Shown: positions 30,140 to 41,248, counted from the first letter of the stretch. The stretch is 64,000 bases of DNA from JAWKTV01 sp041398905 (GCA_041398905.1 JAWKTV010000007.1:1-64000); one strand, 5' to 3'. Translations and numbers: made by a program. The notes: generated by a model not told the origin, from the letters alone.

Positions 30140-31374
30140 ATGGTTCGCATGCGACTATTTGGATTTGCGGCTGCCGCGGCAATGGCAGTGGGCGGCCAGG
30201 CAATGGCGGCCCAAGTGAGCATCCAGGGCAAGACCCTCGTGATTAAGACCACCATCGCGGAAACCGTCACGGTGGCTGGCACCGGGGTGGTCGGGAGTGG
30301 CAGCGTCACACGGGGGGGCTGGCAGCCCGTTCAACTTCAATGGTGTTCAGAACATCATCGTTCGAGGTAGCCGCTGCCGAAACGATCAATTTCAACCGGG
30401 TCAAGGTCGGCGGAGGTGTTGACATCAACATCAGCACCGGTGGCGGTCGGGTTGATATCTTCGGCGGCTCCCAGATTGGCGGGACGACGAAGATCGTCTC
30501 GTCGAGCGGCTCGGACGTCGTGTTCCTCCGCCAGTTCTCGCAGTTCGGTGGCGACGTCTACGTCAACACTGGCAAGGGGACCGGCCAGATCAACTTCCAG
30601 GGGGCGGTCATCGCCGCCAGCAACGTCTGGCTCGAAACCGGCAACGGCAACGGTAACCTCGTGAACGTCGCCTACCGCGCCGGGATTCTGGGCGACCTGA
30701 CGATCGTTCACGGTGCCGGCACGTCGCTGGCCCAGGTGCACGAAACCGTCAACGTCGGCAACGATGTCCTGATCCGCGGTGGCGCTCAGTCAAACCAGGT
30801 TGACGTCTTCGGTGATGTCGAGATCGCCCGGAACCTGCTCGTGCAGACCTTGGCCGGTTCGGACATCGTCAATCTCGGTGGTGATACGCTGATTCGTGGC
30901 AACGCGACTGTGCTGTCCGGGGACGAGACCGGGTTGGGCGACACGATCACCGTCGATACCGGCCTGTTCGGCATGGGCCCCGGCTTCACCGTCTCTGGCA
31001 ACTACTCGGTTGACAGCGGTGCCGGCGACGACACCATCAGCCACTTCGGTGCCACCGGTGCCGAGTCGATCATTGCCGGAAACGCTTCCGTAGTGAGCGG
31101 CTCGGGCATGGACAACGTGATCATCGAGTTCGTCGATGTTCGCTTCAACGCCAACGTCGACCTCGGCGAAGGCATGGACTTCCTGGGTGTGAACGAGTGC
31201 TGGTTCCGTGAGGCGACGTCCGCCTCGCTGGGCGGTGGTGATGACGCCGCCGATATCAACAACTCGCTCTTCAGTGGTCCAGTGACCATCAACGGCGGGA
31301 CGGGAACCGATGCTGTCACCCAGAACGGCAATGTGTTCACCTTCGGTGCTCCGGTGATCTTCAACGTTCCGTAG
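30140..31374 (+). CDS. Secreted Gly/Asp-rich beta-helix repeat protein (frameshifted in this sequence)
   Basis: ATG 30140 (or 30149) begins a clear signal peptide (MRLFGFAAAAAMAVGGQAMA). After it come about 390 residues of repeats of roughly 20 residues such as GDVYVNTGKGTGQINFQGAV, GNDVLIRGGAQSNQVDVFGD and SVDSGAGDDTISHFG, a pattern of stacked beta-strands with G-N-D turns that may bind calcium. Two frame breaks lie near the N-terminus: an extra G in the seven-G run 30312-30318, and one near 30371-30374. Joined, the region reads RGAGSPFNFNGVQNIIVRG. It is likely a cell-surface or matrix protein. A strong terminator follows at 31440-31485. Confidence 0.75.
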
Positions 31375-31439
31375 GCAGGTATCGCGACGAGTTGGCCGAC
31401 GCACAATCGGCGGCTGACTCGGTAGCGTCAGCGATTCGA

Positions 31440-31485
31440 GCAGGCCGGGCCGTCCGCAACGACGCCCGGCCTGCTTTCATTTTTG
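31440..31485 (+). terminator. Rho-independent terminator after the repeat protein
   Basis: A perfect 11-bp stem (31440-31450 with 31464-31474) and a 13-nt loop, followed by TTTCATTTTT. It lies 65 bp after the repeat protein stop and just upstream of the sulfatase start at 31509. Confidence 0.8.
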
Positions 31486-31508
31486 AGTACCAACACGGAG
31501 CCAGCACG

Positions 31509-33119
31509 ATGTTCCCCTCGCGCCTTCACCCCGCTTGGCTGCTGCTCACCGTCGCAGCATTCCTTGTGATGGCCGCTCCCGCGCTGTCGGACGACGAACG
31601 TCCAAACATCCTGATGGCGTTCGCCGACGACTGGGGCTGCTACGCGAGTGCCTATGCGGCGATCGAGCCGGGCGGCATCAGCGATGTCGTTTCGACGCCG
31701 AACTTCGACCGCGTGGCCCGCGAGGGCGTGCTCTTCCGGCATGCGTTCGTCAATGCCCCGTCTTGTACCCCTTGTCGCAGCTCGCTGCTTTCGGGGCAGT
31801 ACTTCTGGAGGACCGGGCGCGGAGCGATCCTGCAGGGAGCCGTTTGGGATCCGTCGATTCCGACGTACCCCCTGCTGTTGCAGGACGCTGGCTATCACAT
31901 CGGTTTCACCTACAAGGTCTGGAGCCCTGGCACTCCCGCCAATGCTCCTTACGGGGCGGGCCAATCCGCATTCGCCAAGCAGGGGGGCAAGTTCAACGGA
32001 TTCTCGCAGTACGTCACCAGCCAGCCGGACATCGAGATCGCCAAGCAACAGCTCTACGACCAGGTTCGCGGCAACTTCTGCGACTTTCTGGGGCAGCGTG
32101 AGGCGGGGCAGCCGTTTTGCTACTGGTTCGGGCCGACGAACACCCATCGCAAATGGGTTCAAGGGTCTGGCAATAAGTTGTGGGGGATCAAGCCGGACGA
32201 CCTCACCGGAAAGCTGCCCGCCTTTCTCCCGGACGTTCCGATCGTTCGCGAGGACATCGCCGACTATCTTGGTGAAGTGCAGGCGTTCGACGCCGGGTTG
32301 GGGGTGCTGCTGGAAGAACTCGAACAGCGGGGCGAACTTGAGAACACCTTGATCGTGGTGAGCGGCGATCATGGAATGCCCGGCATGCCCCGTGGCAAGT
32401 GCAACCTGTATGACTTCGGCGTCCGAGTTCCCCTGGCCGTTCGCTGGGGCGCGAAGGTGCCCGCGGGGCGAGTGCTGGAGGACTTTGTCTGCCTGCCCGA
32501 TCTGGCGCCGACCTTTCTCGCGGCGGCTGGTGAGCCGATCCCCGAAGTGATGACCGGTCGCGATCTCTTGCCCGTGCTGGAACGGGAGCAGGCGGGGCAG
32601 GTGGACCCCTCCCGCGATTTCGTCGTTACCGGGCGTGAGCGGCATGTGGCTGCCGCGCGGTCCGGGGCGCTTCCCTATCCGCAACGCGCAATTCGCACGG
32701 CAGACCATCTCTACATCCGCAATTTCGCCCCCAGTCGCTGGCCGATGGGCGAAGGTCCAGGCTATGGCCGACCAGCGGGAGCGATGCCCGCATTCGAGTC
32801 GCTGCGCGAGGAGACCTTCGTCGCCTTCGGCGACATGGACGCCAGTCCCACCAAGGCGTGGCTGCTGAGCCATGCGGACGATCCGACGCTCACTCCCTTC
32901 CTGCGGTACGCCTTTGGCCAGCGTCCGGCTGAAGAGCTATACGACCTGCGCAGCGATCCGGACTGCCTGCAGAATCTGGCGGCGGACCCGCGTCATCTCG
33001 ACACAAGGCAGCAACTGGCGGATCGGCTGATGGACATCCTGACATCAACGGGCGACCCGCGGGTGATCGACGACTCCCGCCGCTATGATCGACCTCCGTT
33101 CGCTGGGCCACTGGAGTAG
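31509..33119 (+). CDS. Secreted sulfatase (arylsulfatase A / sulfamidase type)
   Basis: Type I sulfatase that hydrolyses sulfate esters or N-sulfate on polysaccharides. ATG 31509 has GGAG upstream and opens a signal peptide (about residues 1-26). The formylglycine motif is C86-TPCR, the C-x-P-x-R form. Metal-ligand motifs include PNILMAFADDW at the N-terminus and VVSGDHGMPGMPRGK, with the Asp-His pair. The length of 537 residues and the PCRSSLLSGQ region fit heparan N-sulfatase-like enzymes (an inference). Maturation needs a formylglycine-generating enzyme, not seen in the window. The frame is intact. Confidence 0.9.
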   Translation: MFPSRLHPAWLLLTVAAFLVMAAPALSDDERPNILMAFADDWGCYASAYAAIEPGGISDVVSTPNFDRVAREGVLFRHAFVNAPSCTPCRSSLLSGQYFWRTGRGAILQGAVWDPSIPTYPLLLQDAGYHIGFTYKVWSPGTPANAPYGAGQSAFAKQGGKFNGFSQYVTSQPDIEIAKQQLYDQVRGNFCDFLGQREAGQPFCYWFGPTNTHRKWVQGSGNKLWGIKPDDLTGKLPAFLPDVPIVREDIADYLGEVQAFDAGLGVLLEELEQRGELENTLIVVSGDHGMPGMPRGKCNLYDFGVRVPLAVRWGAKVPAGRVLEDFVCLPDLAPTFLAAAGEPIPEVMTGRDLLPVLEREQAGQVDPSRDFVVTGRERHVAAARSGALPYPQRAIRTADHLYIRNFAPSRWPMGEGPGYGRPAGAMPAFESLREETFVAFGDMDASPTKAWLLSHADDPTLTPFLRYAFGQRPAEELYDLRSDPDCLQNLAADPRHLDTRQQLADRLMDILTSTGDPRVIDDSRRYDRPPFAGPLE

Positions 33120-33229
33120 CCTGCACTGGATCACCGGAGAGTTCCTGGTTGCCGGTGTTGAAACTGCTCTGTGAAGACGGGATACTCGGGAATCAATTCT
33201 CGGGCCTCAAATCCGCATGCGAGCAGGCG

Positions 33230-33995
33230 ATGTCATCAGGTGAACTTCCTCCGCGCGTTCCACGTCGAAAGACATCATCGGGGTCCCGGCCTGCGGAGGG
33301 CGGTGGCAGTTCGTCCTCCAAGAAGAAACGATCGACCGCGAAGAAAAGCAGCACACCGGTTTGGCTGGCCGTTGGTGGCGGAGTGGCGGCCTTTCTGATT
33401 TGCGGAGTACTGGGCTTCTTCGGAGTCAGCCGTGTCTTCAAAGCGGCCCGCGAGAAGGCGAACGCCCAGATGCTGCAGGGGGTGACCGACAGCGGTCAGC
33501 CGTTCACTGCGTCCGCCGGGTACACCGGACAGTTGCAACCGGGACGCAACGTACCGCGGGAATGCTGCAGATCCCGGCCGACTACACCGACTTCAGGACC
33601 AGCAGATGGGGGCCGGTGTGGTAAAGTCGTTCCGCAGCGCGGACAACGACGATGGAACCTTCAACGTGTTGTCCGTCGCATCGGAGCCGGTCTCGGCTTT
33701 CAACGCGGGTGATGCGCAGCTTGTGGCGGCGAGCAAGGCGTTCTTCACGGGAATGGAGTCGACATCGGGCATTCGATTGACGCACGAACCGCAAGAGCTT
33801 GGTACGCTCAATGGCGTGAGATCACTGCGAATTCGCTCATCGGGATCGACGCAGGGGATCAGCACCAACATGGTCAGCTTGTTCATGATTCACGACGGTC
33901 ACCTGATCGCCGTGAACGGCACGGTGTTCCGGGCTCGGGACTCTGAGGAATACAAGGCGGCCGACGCGGCGGTGCATTCCTACAAGCCGGACTGA
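33230..33995 (+). CDS. Single-pass membrane protein of unknown family (frameshifted in this sequence)
   Basis: From ATG 33230 the protein has a Ser/Lys-rich cytoplasmic region (SSSSKKKRSTAKKSS), a transmembrane helix (VWLAVGGGVAAFLICGVLGFF, about residues 45-65) and then an exposed domain. The domain changes frame near 33548-33556 and again near 33592-33606, giving GMLQIPADYTDF and then GAGVVKSFRSADNDDGTF. The final part (SLRIRSSGSTQGISTNMVSLFMIHDG) looks like beta-sheet. Total length is about 255 residues. A TTG start at 33149 is possible. It follows the sulfatase by about 110 bp. Confidence 0.6.
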
Positions 33996-34223
33996 CGCCG
34001 ATCGCCGAATCGGTCGTTGGTCCCTGCGAACAACCGCTGCTTACCGAAGCTCCTGTCACGGACTGGAAGCCCGTGCAACGGCTTCTTCACAGGCCGTTGG
34101 ACGGCGATGGGCGGGCAGATGGCCAGGTGAACTCGCTGCGCATTCGTTGGCGCAATCATCGCAGGTCGACGATCGGAGCGGGCACGGAGTCCGCCCGCGC
34201 AGCGCGAAATCCAACGTAAGGCG

Positions 34224-36418
34224 TCACACCTGCCATTGGAGCGAATCGAACTCCGGACCCGGGACTTCGCAATCGATGCAGCCTTCGACCGGGGCGCGGT
34301 CGAGACTTTGTCCCTCCTTGAAGAGTTCAACGAAGAAGCTCAATGAGCAGCCCGGCTTGACATCCAGCACGTGCAGCGGGACTTGAGTTTCGACGACGTC
34401 GTGGGCGACGGTGTGGCACGTCAAAGGCGGATGCGGTTTGCCGTTGCCAAGCAGGTCGCAATGGAGCAGCGACTTCTGCCAGCCATCGACGACGAGTTCC
34501 ATCTCCTTCGGCTCGATGAACCGGAGCCGGAGGCTGTCGATGTCGGCGAGCGCGGAGTTGGCCTCGCTGCCAGTGTCGATCCGAACATACAGGTTCTCGG
34601 CATCGAAACCGAAGTGCAGCTCTTTGATGATCCCTTCGCTGACGAGGGCCATGGTGCCCCGCTGATTGCCCGCCACATGCCGGCCGGCGCCGCGCCACTC
34701 AAAGAAGCTGGAGATGCGGCCATCGACGTTGACGTCGAGCAGCCCCGTGGGACGGGTGTAAGCGACCCGCTCCCGGGTGCCGCCGATCGGACGCGCGAGG
34801 GAGACCGGTGGCGTCTGCCCGAGCAGCGTGTAGACGTTCTCCAGATGTCGCCGAAAGAGCTGATCGAAGAGTGAGTCGAGTTCCGAGCTGTGGTCGTCGC
34901 CGTACCACCAGAACCAGTCGCTTCCTTCGGCGATATCGAGTTCGCGCCAGGCGAGCTTGAGTCGTTCGGGCGTATGCCGGCCCGCCTTTTCGGCCAGCTT
35001 GAGGAAGTGACGTGTTTCGTGGAGGAGATCCCAGGCGGCGCGGTCCTCGGCGTGGCCAATCCAGATCGCGAAGTTGTGAAAGATCCAGCTTCCGGCGAAC
35101 AACTGAGGGATGCTGTCGACCGACGGCGAGAGCTGCAAATGCTCGCTGACGGTGCGGGGTGCGACATCGTTGCGGCGAGCGGCATCGCGGTAGAGTTGCC
35201 GCAGAAACTTTACGCCGCCGTCAGCGTAGTATTCCCAGCAGTTCTCACCATCGAGGATGATCGGGACGAGCGCGGGACGATCGGACTGCGCGTGTGCGAC
35301 GGCCCGGCCGATCGATGCGACCCGATCGAGCAGGTCGCCCGCCGCCCAAACCGGATCGCTGCGCTGATAATGAAAGCCGATCTGATCACTCAGGCCGTGG
35401 TCGCGAAAGATGATGTCAAGCGATCTGTTCCCACTCGACACCCGCCAGGGCTGATAGAGTTTGTCGGGCCGATTGACGAAGCCCTGCGCATCGCGAGCCA
35501 CCTGTCCGTTCAGCGAACAACTGAGAATCTCTTCGTCGGTCGCGATCCATTGGATGCCGACGTTGGCGATCGCCTCGATGATGTCCTGGGACACGGACCC
35601 TTCGGAGGGCCACATGCCCTTCGGTTTGCAGCCGAAGTAGTGCTCATGGCATTCGACGGCAGCTGCGAGGTGCCGCGCAACGTCTTCGGGGTACGGGTCG
35701 GTGTGTCGGGGCAGCTCGCAACTGGCCATCGCCTGACGCGCGGAGCGTTTGTCCCAGAGCAGCGGCAAAATGGGGTGGTAGAACGGCGTTGTCGTCAGCT
35801 CGACCTGGCCCGCCTCACTAAGCTTGCGATGCAGCGGGATGATGTCCGCCATGATCTGGCGTTGCCGGTCGAGCAACCAGTGCTTCTCGGCTTCTGACCA
35901 GCCGGCTCCCTTGCGGCGGAACTCCGCAAGCTCGGTGTCCTGTTCAAAGAGCAGCTCGTGCATCCAGGTGAGGTTGTTCCACACCTGCAGATCGCGGAGG
36001 TCGTCCGTACTAAACTGTCCGATCCGCTTCTCGGCCGGGTCAGACATCGGACCACGTTTTCGGAGCAGTTCGTGATAACGCGCGGAAAGGGACGAATCAT
36101 CGTCTCCGCGTTGGCCATGAAGAAATGGTCGAGCAGATAGATCGCGTCGTCGACAGCCAGGGCGTCGGCGGAGAGCCGGGAGACGTCGAGATGGCGGTCG
36201 CTGCCGCCATCCACGTAACGCTGAATCTGCACCAGCAGGCTGGGCACGAGGTTGATCGTGCAACGAAACTCGGGCACCTCGGCGATGTGCATCGCCATCC
36301 CGATGTAGTCTTTGGTGCCGTGCAGACGGACCCAGGGCATCAACGTTTCGCCAGTGACGTCATCCGGGTAGTACGGCTGGTGTTGATGCCAGAAGAGGGC
36401 CAGAGAAACAGGGTGCAT
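34224..36418 (-). CDS. Glycoside hydrolase family 57 protein (frameshifted in this sequence)
   Basis: GH57 enzyme acting on alpha-glucans (amylase, pullulanase or branching type). ATG 36418 opens MHPVSLALFWHQHQPYY, the first GH57 conserved region (HQHQP). After about 110 residues the frame breaks near 36081-36085 and continues as RYHELLRKRG. GMWPSEGSVS contains the expected nucleophile Glu, and IILDGENCWEYY the expected acid Asp region. The C-terminal 250 residues form a beta-rich module (from TPPVSLARPIGG). Joined length is about 731 residues. It lies downstream of glgA on the same strand, about 140 bp apart, consistent with glycogen turnover. Confidence 0.87.
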
Positions 36419-36555
36419 GGGCGAAACCAGACAATCGGCAATTGATGCCGAAAACAATGAAAAACGAAGGCGACGTGGCGGGCGGACGTCTGGGCGAAGG
36501 TGTGCGACGGAGGCAGGCCGTGTATCAATGCATCGGCATCCGGTGCTTGGCCGCG

Positions 36556-38049
36556 TCAGTGGGAATCACCGGAGGGAGCTCCGCGGCGCTGGGTGAGCGC
36601 GGCCTGATAGACATCGACGTACGCCTTCGCGCTGCGCCTCCACGAGAGATCGAGCCGCATGCCATTCTGCTGCAATTGCCGCCATACCGGGCGGTTCCGG
36701 TAAGTCTCCAGTGCCCAGCGAACCGTTCCGAGGAAGGCGTCCGTCGAGTAGTCGTAGAAGACGAAGCCGGTTGCCGATCCGTTCTCCAGCGACTGTGGCG
36801 AGAGGTTCACCACGGAGTCGACCAGCCCGCCGACGGCATGCACCAGCGGTACCGTACCGTACATCAGGCTGTACATCTGGTTGAGGCCGCAAGGCTCGAA
36901 CCGGCTCGGCATCAGGAAGATGTCGGAGCCGGCCTCGATGCGGTGGGCCAGCGGTTCGGAATAGCCCACGACGGACGCGACGCGCCCCGGAGCCCGGTGC
37001 GACAGGCTGCTGACGAGTTCCTCGTAGCGCGGATCCCCCCCACCAAGAAAGACGAACTGCGCCTCCATGCCGAGCAGCGCATCGGCGCCGGCGGCGATCA
37101 GGTCCAGGCCCTTCTGGTCGGTGAGGCGCGAGACCAGACCGATGAGCGGAACAGCGTCGTTGCGGTCGAGTCCGAGTTCCCGCTGCAGTTCGCGTTTGCA
37201 AACCGCCTTGCCTCGTTCAGCGGACTCGCCGTCGTAACGCTGCGGAATCATGCGGTCGGAAGCGGGATCCCATTCGTCGGTGTCGATGCCATTGAGGATG
37301 CCCACCAGATCGCTACCGCGGTCACGGAGCACGCCTTCCAAACCCCAGCCGTATGCCGGGGTGGTGATCTCGCGGGCATAGTTGGGGCTGACGGTTGTGA
37401 GCCGATCGGCGAAGACGCAACCCGCCTTGAGCAAGTTGAGACTGCCCCAGAACTCGAGGCGATCCCAGCGAAACATCTCGTCCGGCAAACCAGTCAGCTT
37501 CATCGCCCGCGCGGGGAAGTGGCCTTGAAACGCCAGATTGTGCAGCGTCAGCACCGAGGCCGTGCGAGCGAAATTCGCGCGTTCGCGCGGAGTGCCGGCC
37601 ATCAACGCGGGGATCAGCGATGTTTGCCAGTCATGAACGTGCAGGATGTCGGGCTGGAGATCGAATGCCTGGCAGAGTTCGAGGGCGGCCCGACTGAGAA
37701 AGATGAATCTCTCGGCATTGTCGGGGTAATCAGCACCTTCCAAACCGTAGATGCCCGAACGATCGAAATAGCCCGGATGGTCGACCAGCAGCACGTCGAC
37801 TCGGCTCTCGGGTAGCAGCGCCCGACGCACCCACGCATGGGCCGTGTGCGCACCCATGTCGACCGCGATGGTTCGGCCGGTTGGCATGCCTTGCAGGCTC
37901 GACGGCACGAACCGGCGATGGTGCGGCAGGATGATGGTCAGTTGGTGACCAGCATCCTCCAGCGCGCGCGACAACCCGGTGACCACGTCGGCCAGTCCAC
38001 CCGTCTTGGCGAACGGGACGGCCTCGGAACTGACCATGACGATCTTCAC
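36556..38049 (-). CDS. glgA: Glycogen (starch) synthase, ADP-glucose type
   Basis: GT5 glycosyltransferase that extends alpha-1,4-glucan from ADP-glucose. It starts MKIVMVSSEAVPFAKTGGLADVV, with the family KTGGL motif binding ADP-glucose. The second domain contains SRLTDQKGLDLI and MPSRFEPCGLNQMYSLMYGTVPLV, the E-x7-E catalytic/retaining region. Its 497 residues are normal. The frame is intact. The GH57 gene follows downstream, so the pair forms a likely glycogen unit. The branching enzyme and ADP-glucose pyrophosphorylase are not in the window. Confidence 0.95.
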   Translation of the reverse strand: MKIVMVSSEAVPFAKTGGLADVVTGLSRALEDAGHQLTIILPHHRRFVPSSLQGMPTGRTIAVDMGAHTAHAWVRRALLPESRVDVLLVDHPGYFDRSGIYGLEGADYPDNAERFIFLSRAALELCQAFDLQPDILHVHDWQTSLIPALMAGTPRERANFARTASVLTLHNLAFQGHFPARAMKLTGLPDEMFRWDRLEFWGSLNLLKAGCVFADRLTTVSPNYAREITTPAYGWGLEGVLRDRGSDLVGILNGIDTDEWDPASDRMIPQRYDGESAERGKAVCKRELQRELGLDRNDAVPLIGLVSRLTDQKGLDLIAAGADALLGMEAQFVFLGGGDPRYEELVSSLSHRAPGRVASVVGYSEPLAHRIEAGSDIFLMPSRFEPCGLNQMYSLMYGTVPLVHAVGGLVDSVVNLSPQSLENGSATGFVFYDYSTDAFLGTVRWALETYRNRPVWRQLQQNGMRLDLSWRRSAKAYVDVYQAALTQRRGAPSGDSH

Positions 38050-38389
38050 CCGCCGTCACCCCCGCACAAGAGTCATCCGGTCACCGTCGGGAAGCCCAAC
38101 CCGCGCACAAGCATGACACACGCCCGGCGTGGTGATGAGACTAGTTTCCCGCCCGACCGAAGCCAAGCGGTCAACGGCGCAAATCGATCGGAACCGACGA
38201 GTTGAGCGGACTGTGCCGATTCGCGAGGGTTGACCGCTCCGGGCGACGTTGCCGCAGCGGCTGATGGAGAGATGAGCACCTGAATGAAGTCGGTTGAGGA
38301 CTGCCGCAGCCTTCCCGGCCAAAGATTGTGTGGTCGCGCGTCCCTCGTCACGAACTGGCAGTCCCTGCGACGTGATCTTCAGCAGGCTG
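38050..38389. other. Intergenic, no gene seen
   Basis: About 340 bp upstream of glgA and downstream of the THUMP-like methyltransferase. No hairpin with a T-tract or protein-like frame stands out. It probably includes the glgA promoter on the minus strand. Confidence 0.5.
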
Positions 38390-39604
38390 TTAGCCGGCCC
38401 GGTGGCCTCGGGCGACGCGGATGCAGCGCAGCACACGCGTCTTGCCGGCGAGCCTCGCGTAAATCAGCACGCCGCTCCCATCGCCATCGAGCGGAAGCTT
38501 GCGGCGGATTGCTGGTGGGTCAATCTTGACGTGCCTGCATTTGATCTCGACGCTTCCCAACCTGGCTTCGCGGACCGACTGCCGCACGATACGGTCGTTG
38601 GCGGGAAGGTCATCCAGGACATCGAACGGGGTTACGAATGGCGAGTCGCACAGGGTGTCGCCGGAGAGGTACTCCTCGCTGTCATCGAGCCGCCACAGCG
38701 ACAGTTCCGCCGCCAGCAGATCAACCAGCCCGGCCCGGACGACAGCCGGGTCCGGATCGTAGACGTAGCGTCCTGGCGGGCGGACATCGGTCACCACCGC
38801 CAGAGGATGCCCTGCGATCGTCACACCCGTTGGCAACGATGTTGCCCGGTAGGCGGCATCGCCGCGCAACTCACCGTACCAGATCGTCGCCTCCTTGCAT
38901 TCGCCATGCAGGCTGACGAGTTCGATCTCGGCGGCGGGGAACTTGCCGCCAAAGTTGCTGGCGGGCGAGACCTTGATCGCTCCGCCGCGTCCTTCCGCGG
39001 CAAGCTGCTGCAAGAACTCCAGCGATGGCTGTGAGTGTTCGAGCCGAATCGAGCGGCTGCCTCGCGAGCGGCGATCCGGGTCGAGATGCACGAGTCGACC
39101 GGTCAGGTCGACGGTCGTAACGTCCGCGACGCGGGAAGTGAACCGGGATGCATGCCCGTAGGCGGCGACATTCCACTCCGCACGTTGCAGCAAGGCCGGG
39201 TCGAGATCGTGGCCGATGACATCGACGACATCAGTCAGCGCGATGGCGTCGCCGCCGATGCCGGTGCAGAGGTCCAGCACCGCTGGTCCAGACTGCCCGA
39301 CGGCGGCGAATCGCCGCGCCTTGTGCCGGGCGACCGCCTCGGGCGTCGCCTGTTCCAGCGACTGCCGCGTCAACCACATCAAGCTAGCGCGCGAGAACTT
39401 CTCCGCTGCGCGGACCCGCAACTCGCGGAGTTCCAGCGCGGCGCGCACCAGTTCGGCTGCGAACTGCTTGCGAAGCTGCGTCTGCACCTGCAACTCACTG
39501 CCCGTCGCCGCGTCGATCGCGGCCCAGACGTCGGTACGCTCAGCCAGTTCGCGCAGCAGCGCCAGCTCACGAGTCGACGATTGATCGCCGTCGTCGGCAC
39601 TCAT
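38390..39604 (-). CDS. Class I SAM-dependent methyltransferase with C-terminal THUMP-like domain
   Basis: A 404-residue protein. The Rossmann motif VLDLCTGIGGDAIAL at about residues 109-123 binds S-adenosylmethionine, followed by VIGHDLDPALLQRAEWN and HLDPDRRSRG, where the DP resembles the catalytic D/NPP-Y loop. The C-terminal part (VTPFDVLDDLPANDRIVRQSVREARLGSVEIKCR, split across strands) resembles the THUMP-like domain attached to this methyltransferase group. The substrate is unknown, perhaps RNA. Its ATG overlaps the upstream PQQ-propeller stop (ATGA), implying a two-gene operon. Confidence 0.82.
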   Translation of the reverse strand: MSADDGDQSSTRELALLRELAERTDVWAAIDAATGSELQVQTQLRKQFAAELVRAALELRELRVRAAEKFSRASLMWLTRQSLEQATPEAVARHKARRFAAVGQSGPAVLDLCTGIGGDAIALTDVVDVIGHDLDPALLQRAEWNVAAYGHASRFTSRVADVTTVDLTGRLVHLDPDRRSRGSRSIRLEHSQPSLEFLQQLAAEGRGGAIKVSPASNFGGKFPAAEIELVSLHGECKEATIWYGELRGDAAYRATSLPTGVTIAGHPLAVVTDVRPPGRYVYDPDPAVVRAGLVDLLAAELSLWRLDDSEEYLSGDTLCDSPFVTPFDVLDDLPANDRIVRQSVREARLGSVEIKCRHVKIDPPAIRRKLPLDGDGSGVLIYARLAGKTRVLRCIRVARGHRAG

Positions 39605-40906
39605 TCCGGACGAATCGCGTACAGGTTCTGGAACGTTCGGAGATACAGCGTGCCATTCGCGACCGCTGGCGACGCGGTGATCGTCTCGCCCAGGTCATTC
39701 TCAGCAATGACCTCGAAGGAGCGACCGGTGTTGTAGACCGTGATATGCCCATCGCGGGCGGTGGTGTACAGCTTGCCATCGATGCACACCGGGCTGGCAC
39801 GGTGCTGGTGGTTGTGCGTCCGCTCATAGTACAGCTCTTCGCCCGTGGCGACATCGATCGCGAACACGCGGCCGTCCTTCCGGCAGAAGTACGCGATCCC
39901 ATCGAGGACCAGCGGACAGGGGACATCGGGCGTCTTCTCGTGTACCCACAACAGCGCATCGCTGCTGGAAGCAATCTCGCCCGTGACCCCCTCCGGCTTG
40001 AGGGCCACGATCGGTCCACCCTTCGCCGTCGGAATCACCACCACCCCCTCATTCGCGACGGGGGTGGCCACGAATCGCAGCGTTCGGTCGAAGGGCGTCT
40101 TGTTGATCTCGGTCGTGCCGTTCAGCCCGCCAAGCCGCCAGACCTCGCGTCCATCCTCAAGGTTGTAAGCGATCGTGTGGTCCGCACCGTGCGTCACCAG
40201 CAACGTTCGCTCCGCTTCATGGAACAGAATCGGTGACGCGTACGAGTGTCGGTTCTCCGCGATCGCCCCAGTCTGCCGGTCGCGGCTCCAGACCTCTTCG
40301 CCATTCGCCTTGTTGAGGCGAATCACCTTGCCGACGACGTAGTCGCCGTTCATGTCGCCGTGGATGAGCTGCAAGTACAGGCCGTCGCTGTGCAGGATGG
40401 GCGTCGAGGTCATGCCAAACTGAATCGAGAACTTGCCGTAGCGATCCTGCACGTCGAACTTCCAGACCTCGTTGCCTTCGAAGTCATAGCAGGCGAGCAG
40501 ACCCGTGCCGAAGAAGACCCACACGTGCTTGCCGTCGGTGACGGGCGAGGCGGACGCCGAGTTGCCTTCCTCGCCGCGCGATCTGGTTGCCGGTCCCCAC
40601 CTTCCGCGACCACAGTTGCTCACCGCTGGCGGAGATGCAAATCAGCACCAGATCATCGCCGGCGGACGACGTGAGAAAGATGCGGTCCTCCCAGACGACC
40701 GGCGTCGAACCGCCCGGCCCGGGCAAGGGGACTTTCCATGCGACGTTCTTCTGCGGTCCCCACTCCGTGGCGATCCCCGTCTCAAGGGAGATGCCGTTCC
40801 CCAATGGTCCCCGCCACTCGGGCCAGTTCTCGGCGTTCACGCTGGCACCGCACAGCATCACCAACAGCAAAGCAGCACAGCCGCGGACAGGAAGTGTGTT
40901 CGTCAT
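39601..40906 (-). CDS. PQQ-binding-like beta-propeller repeat protein (frameshifted in this sequence)
   Basis: Exported propeller protein of the outer-membrane-assembly/PQQ-repeat type, common in planctomycetes. ATG 40906 begins a signal peptide (MTNTLPVRGCAALLLVMLCGASVNA), then ENWPEWRGPLGNG, the standard opening of this group. Repeats have the GxxxWxxxxG form (for example CISASGEQLWSRKVG and YDFEGNEVWKFDVQ). One base appears lost near 40573-40579, splitting the gene; joined, it reads NQIARGEEGNSASASPV and totals about 435 residues. Its stop overlaps the methyltransferase start. The function is unknown; BamB-like scaffolding or a quinoprotein role are possibilities. Confidence 0.85.
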
Positions 40907-41248
40907 GGAAGGCTCGCGGTCGAGACGGATCAAAACTACGGGAAGCGTTTCCGACAGTTTAGTGAGCTTGGCCGCGCAGGAACATCATCCGCGGACGGCG
41001 CGGAGGCGTCGCGTCGCGGCCGAGTGGGTTGGCAACTGGGGTCGAGTTTTCGGGTTACTCCGAATGCAACGCCTGAACCCGTTGTGCCTGAAAGGGAATC
41101 GCCTGTTCCCGGACTTCGGCAGAACTTGCTGCAGAGCAGTGACGATACTGGTGGAGCACGCCCGGTCGCGTCGATCCGATGTTTGGAATTCTGCGCAGGG
41201 AATTGTGAGCGCCCACGACTGAACGTATCTGAGTTTGGAGAACTGACC
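40907..41248. other. Divergent intergenic region
   Basis: About 340 bp between the PQQ-propeller gene and the large exported protein. No protein-like frame. It should hold both promoters; no operator-like repeats were noticed. Confidence 0.5.

Noticed and set aside
31428..32873. Minus-strand 481-codon frame over the first sulfatase
   Set aside because: Opposite-strand shadow of a gene with a clear formylglycine motif and signal peptide.
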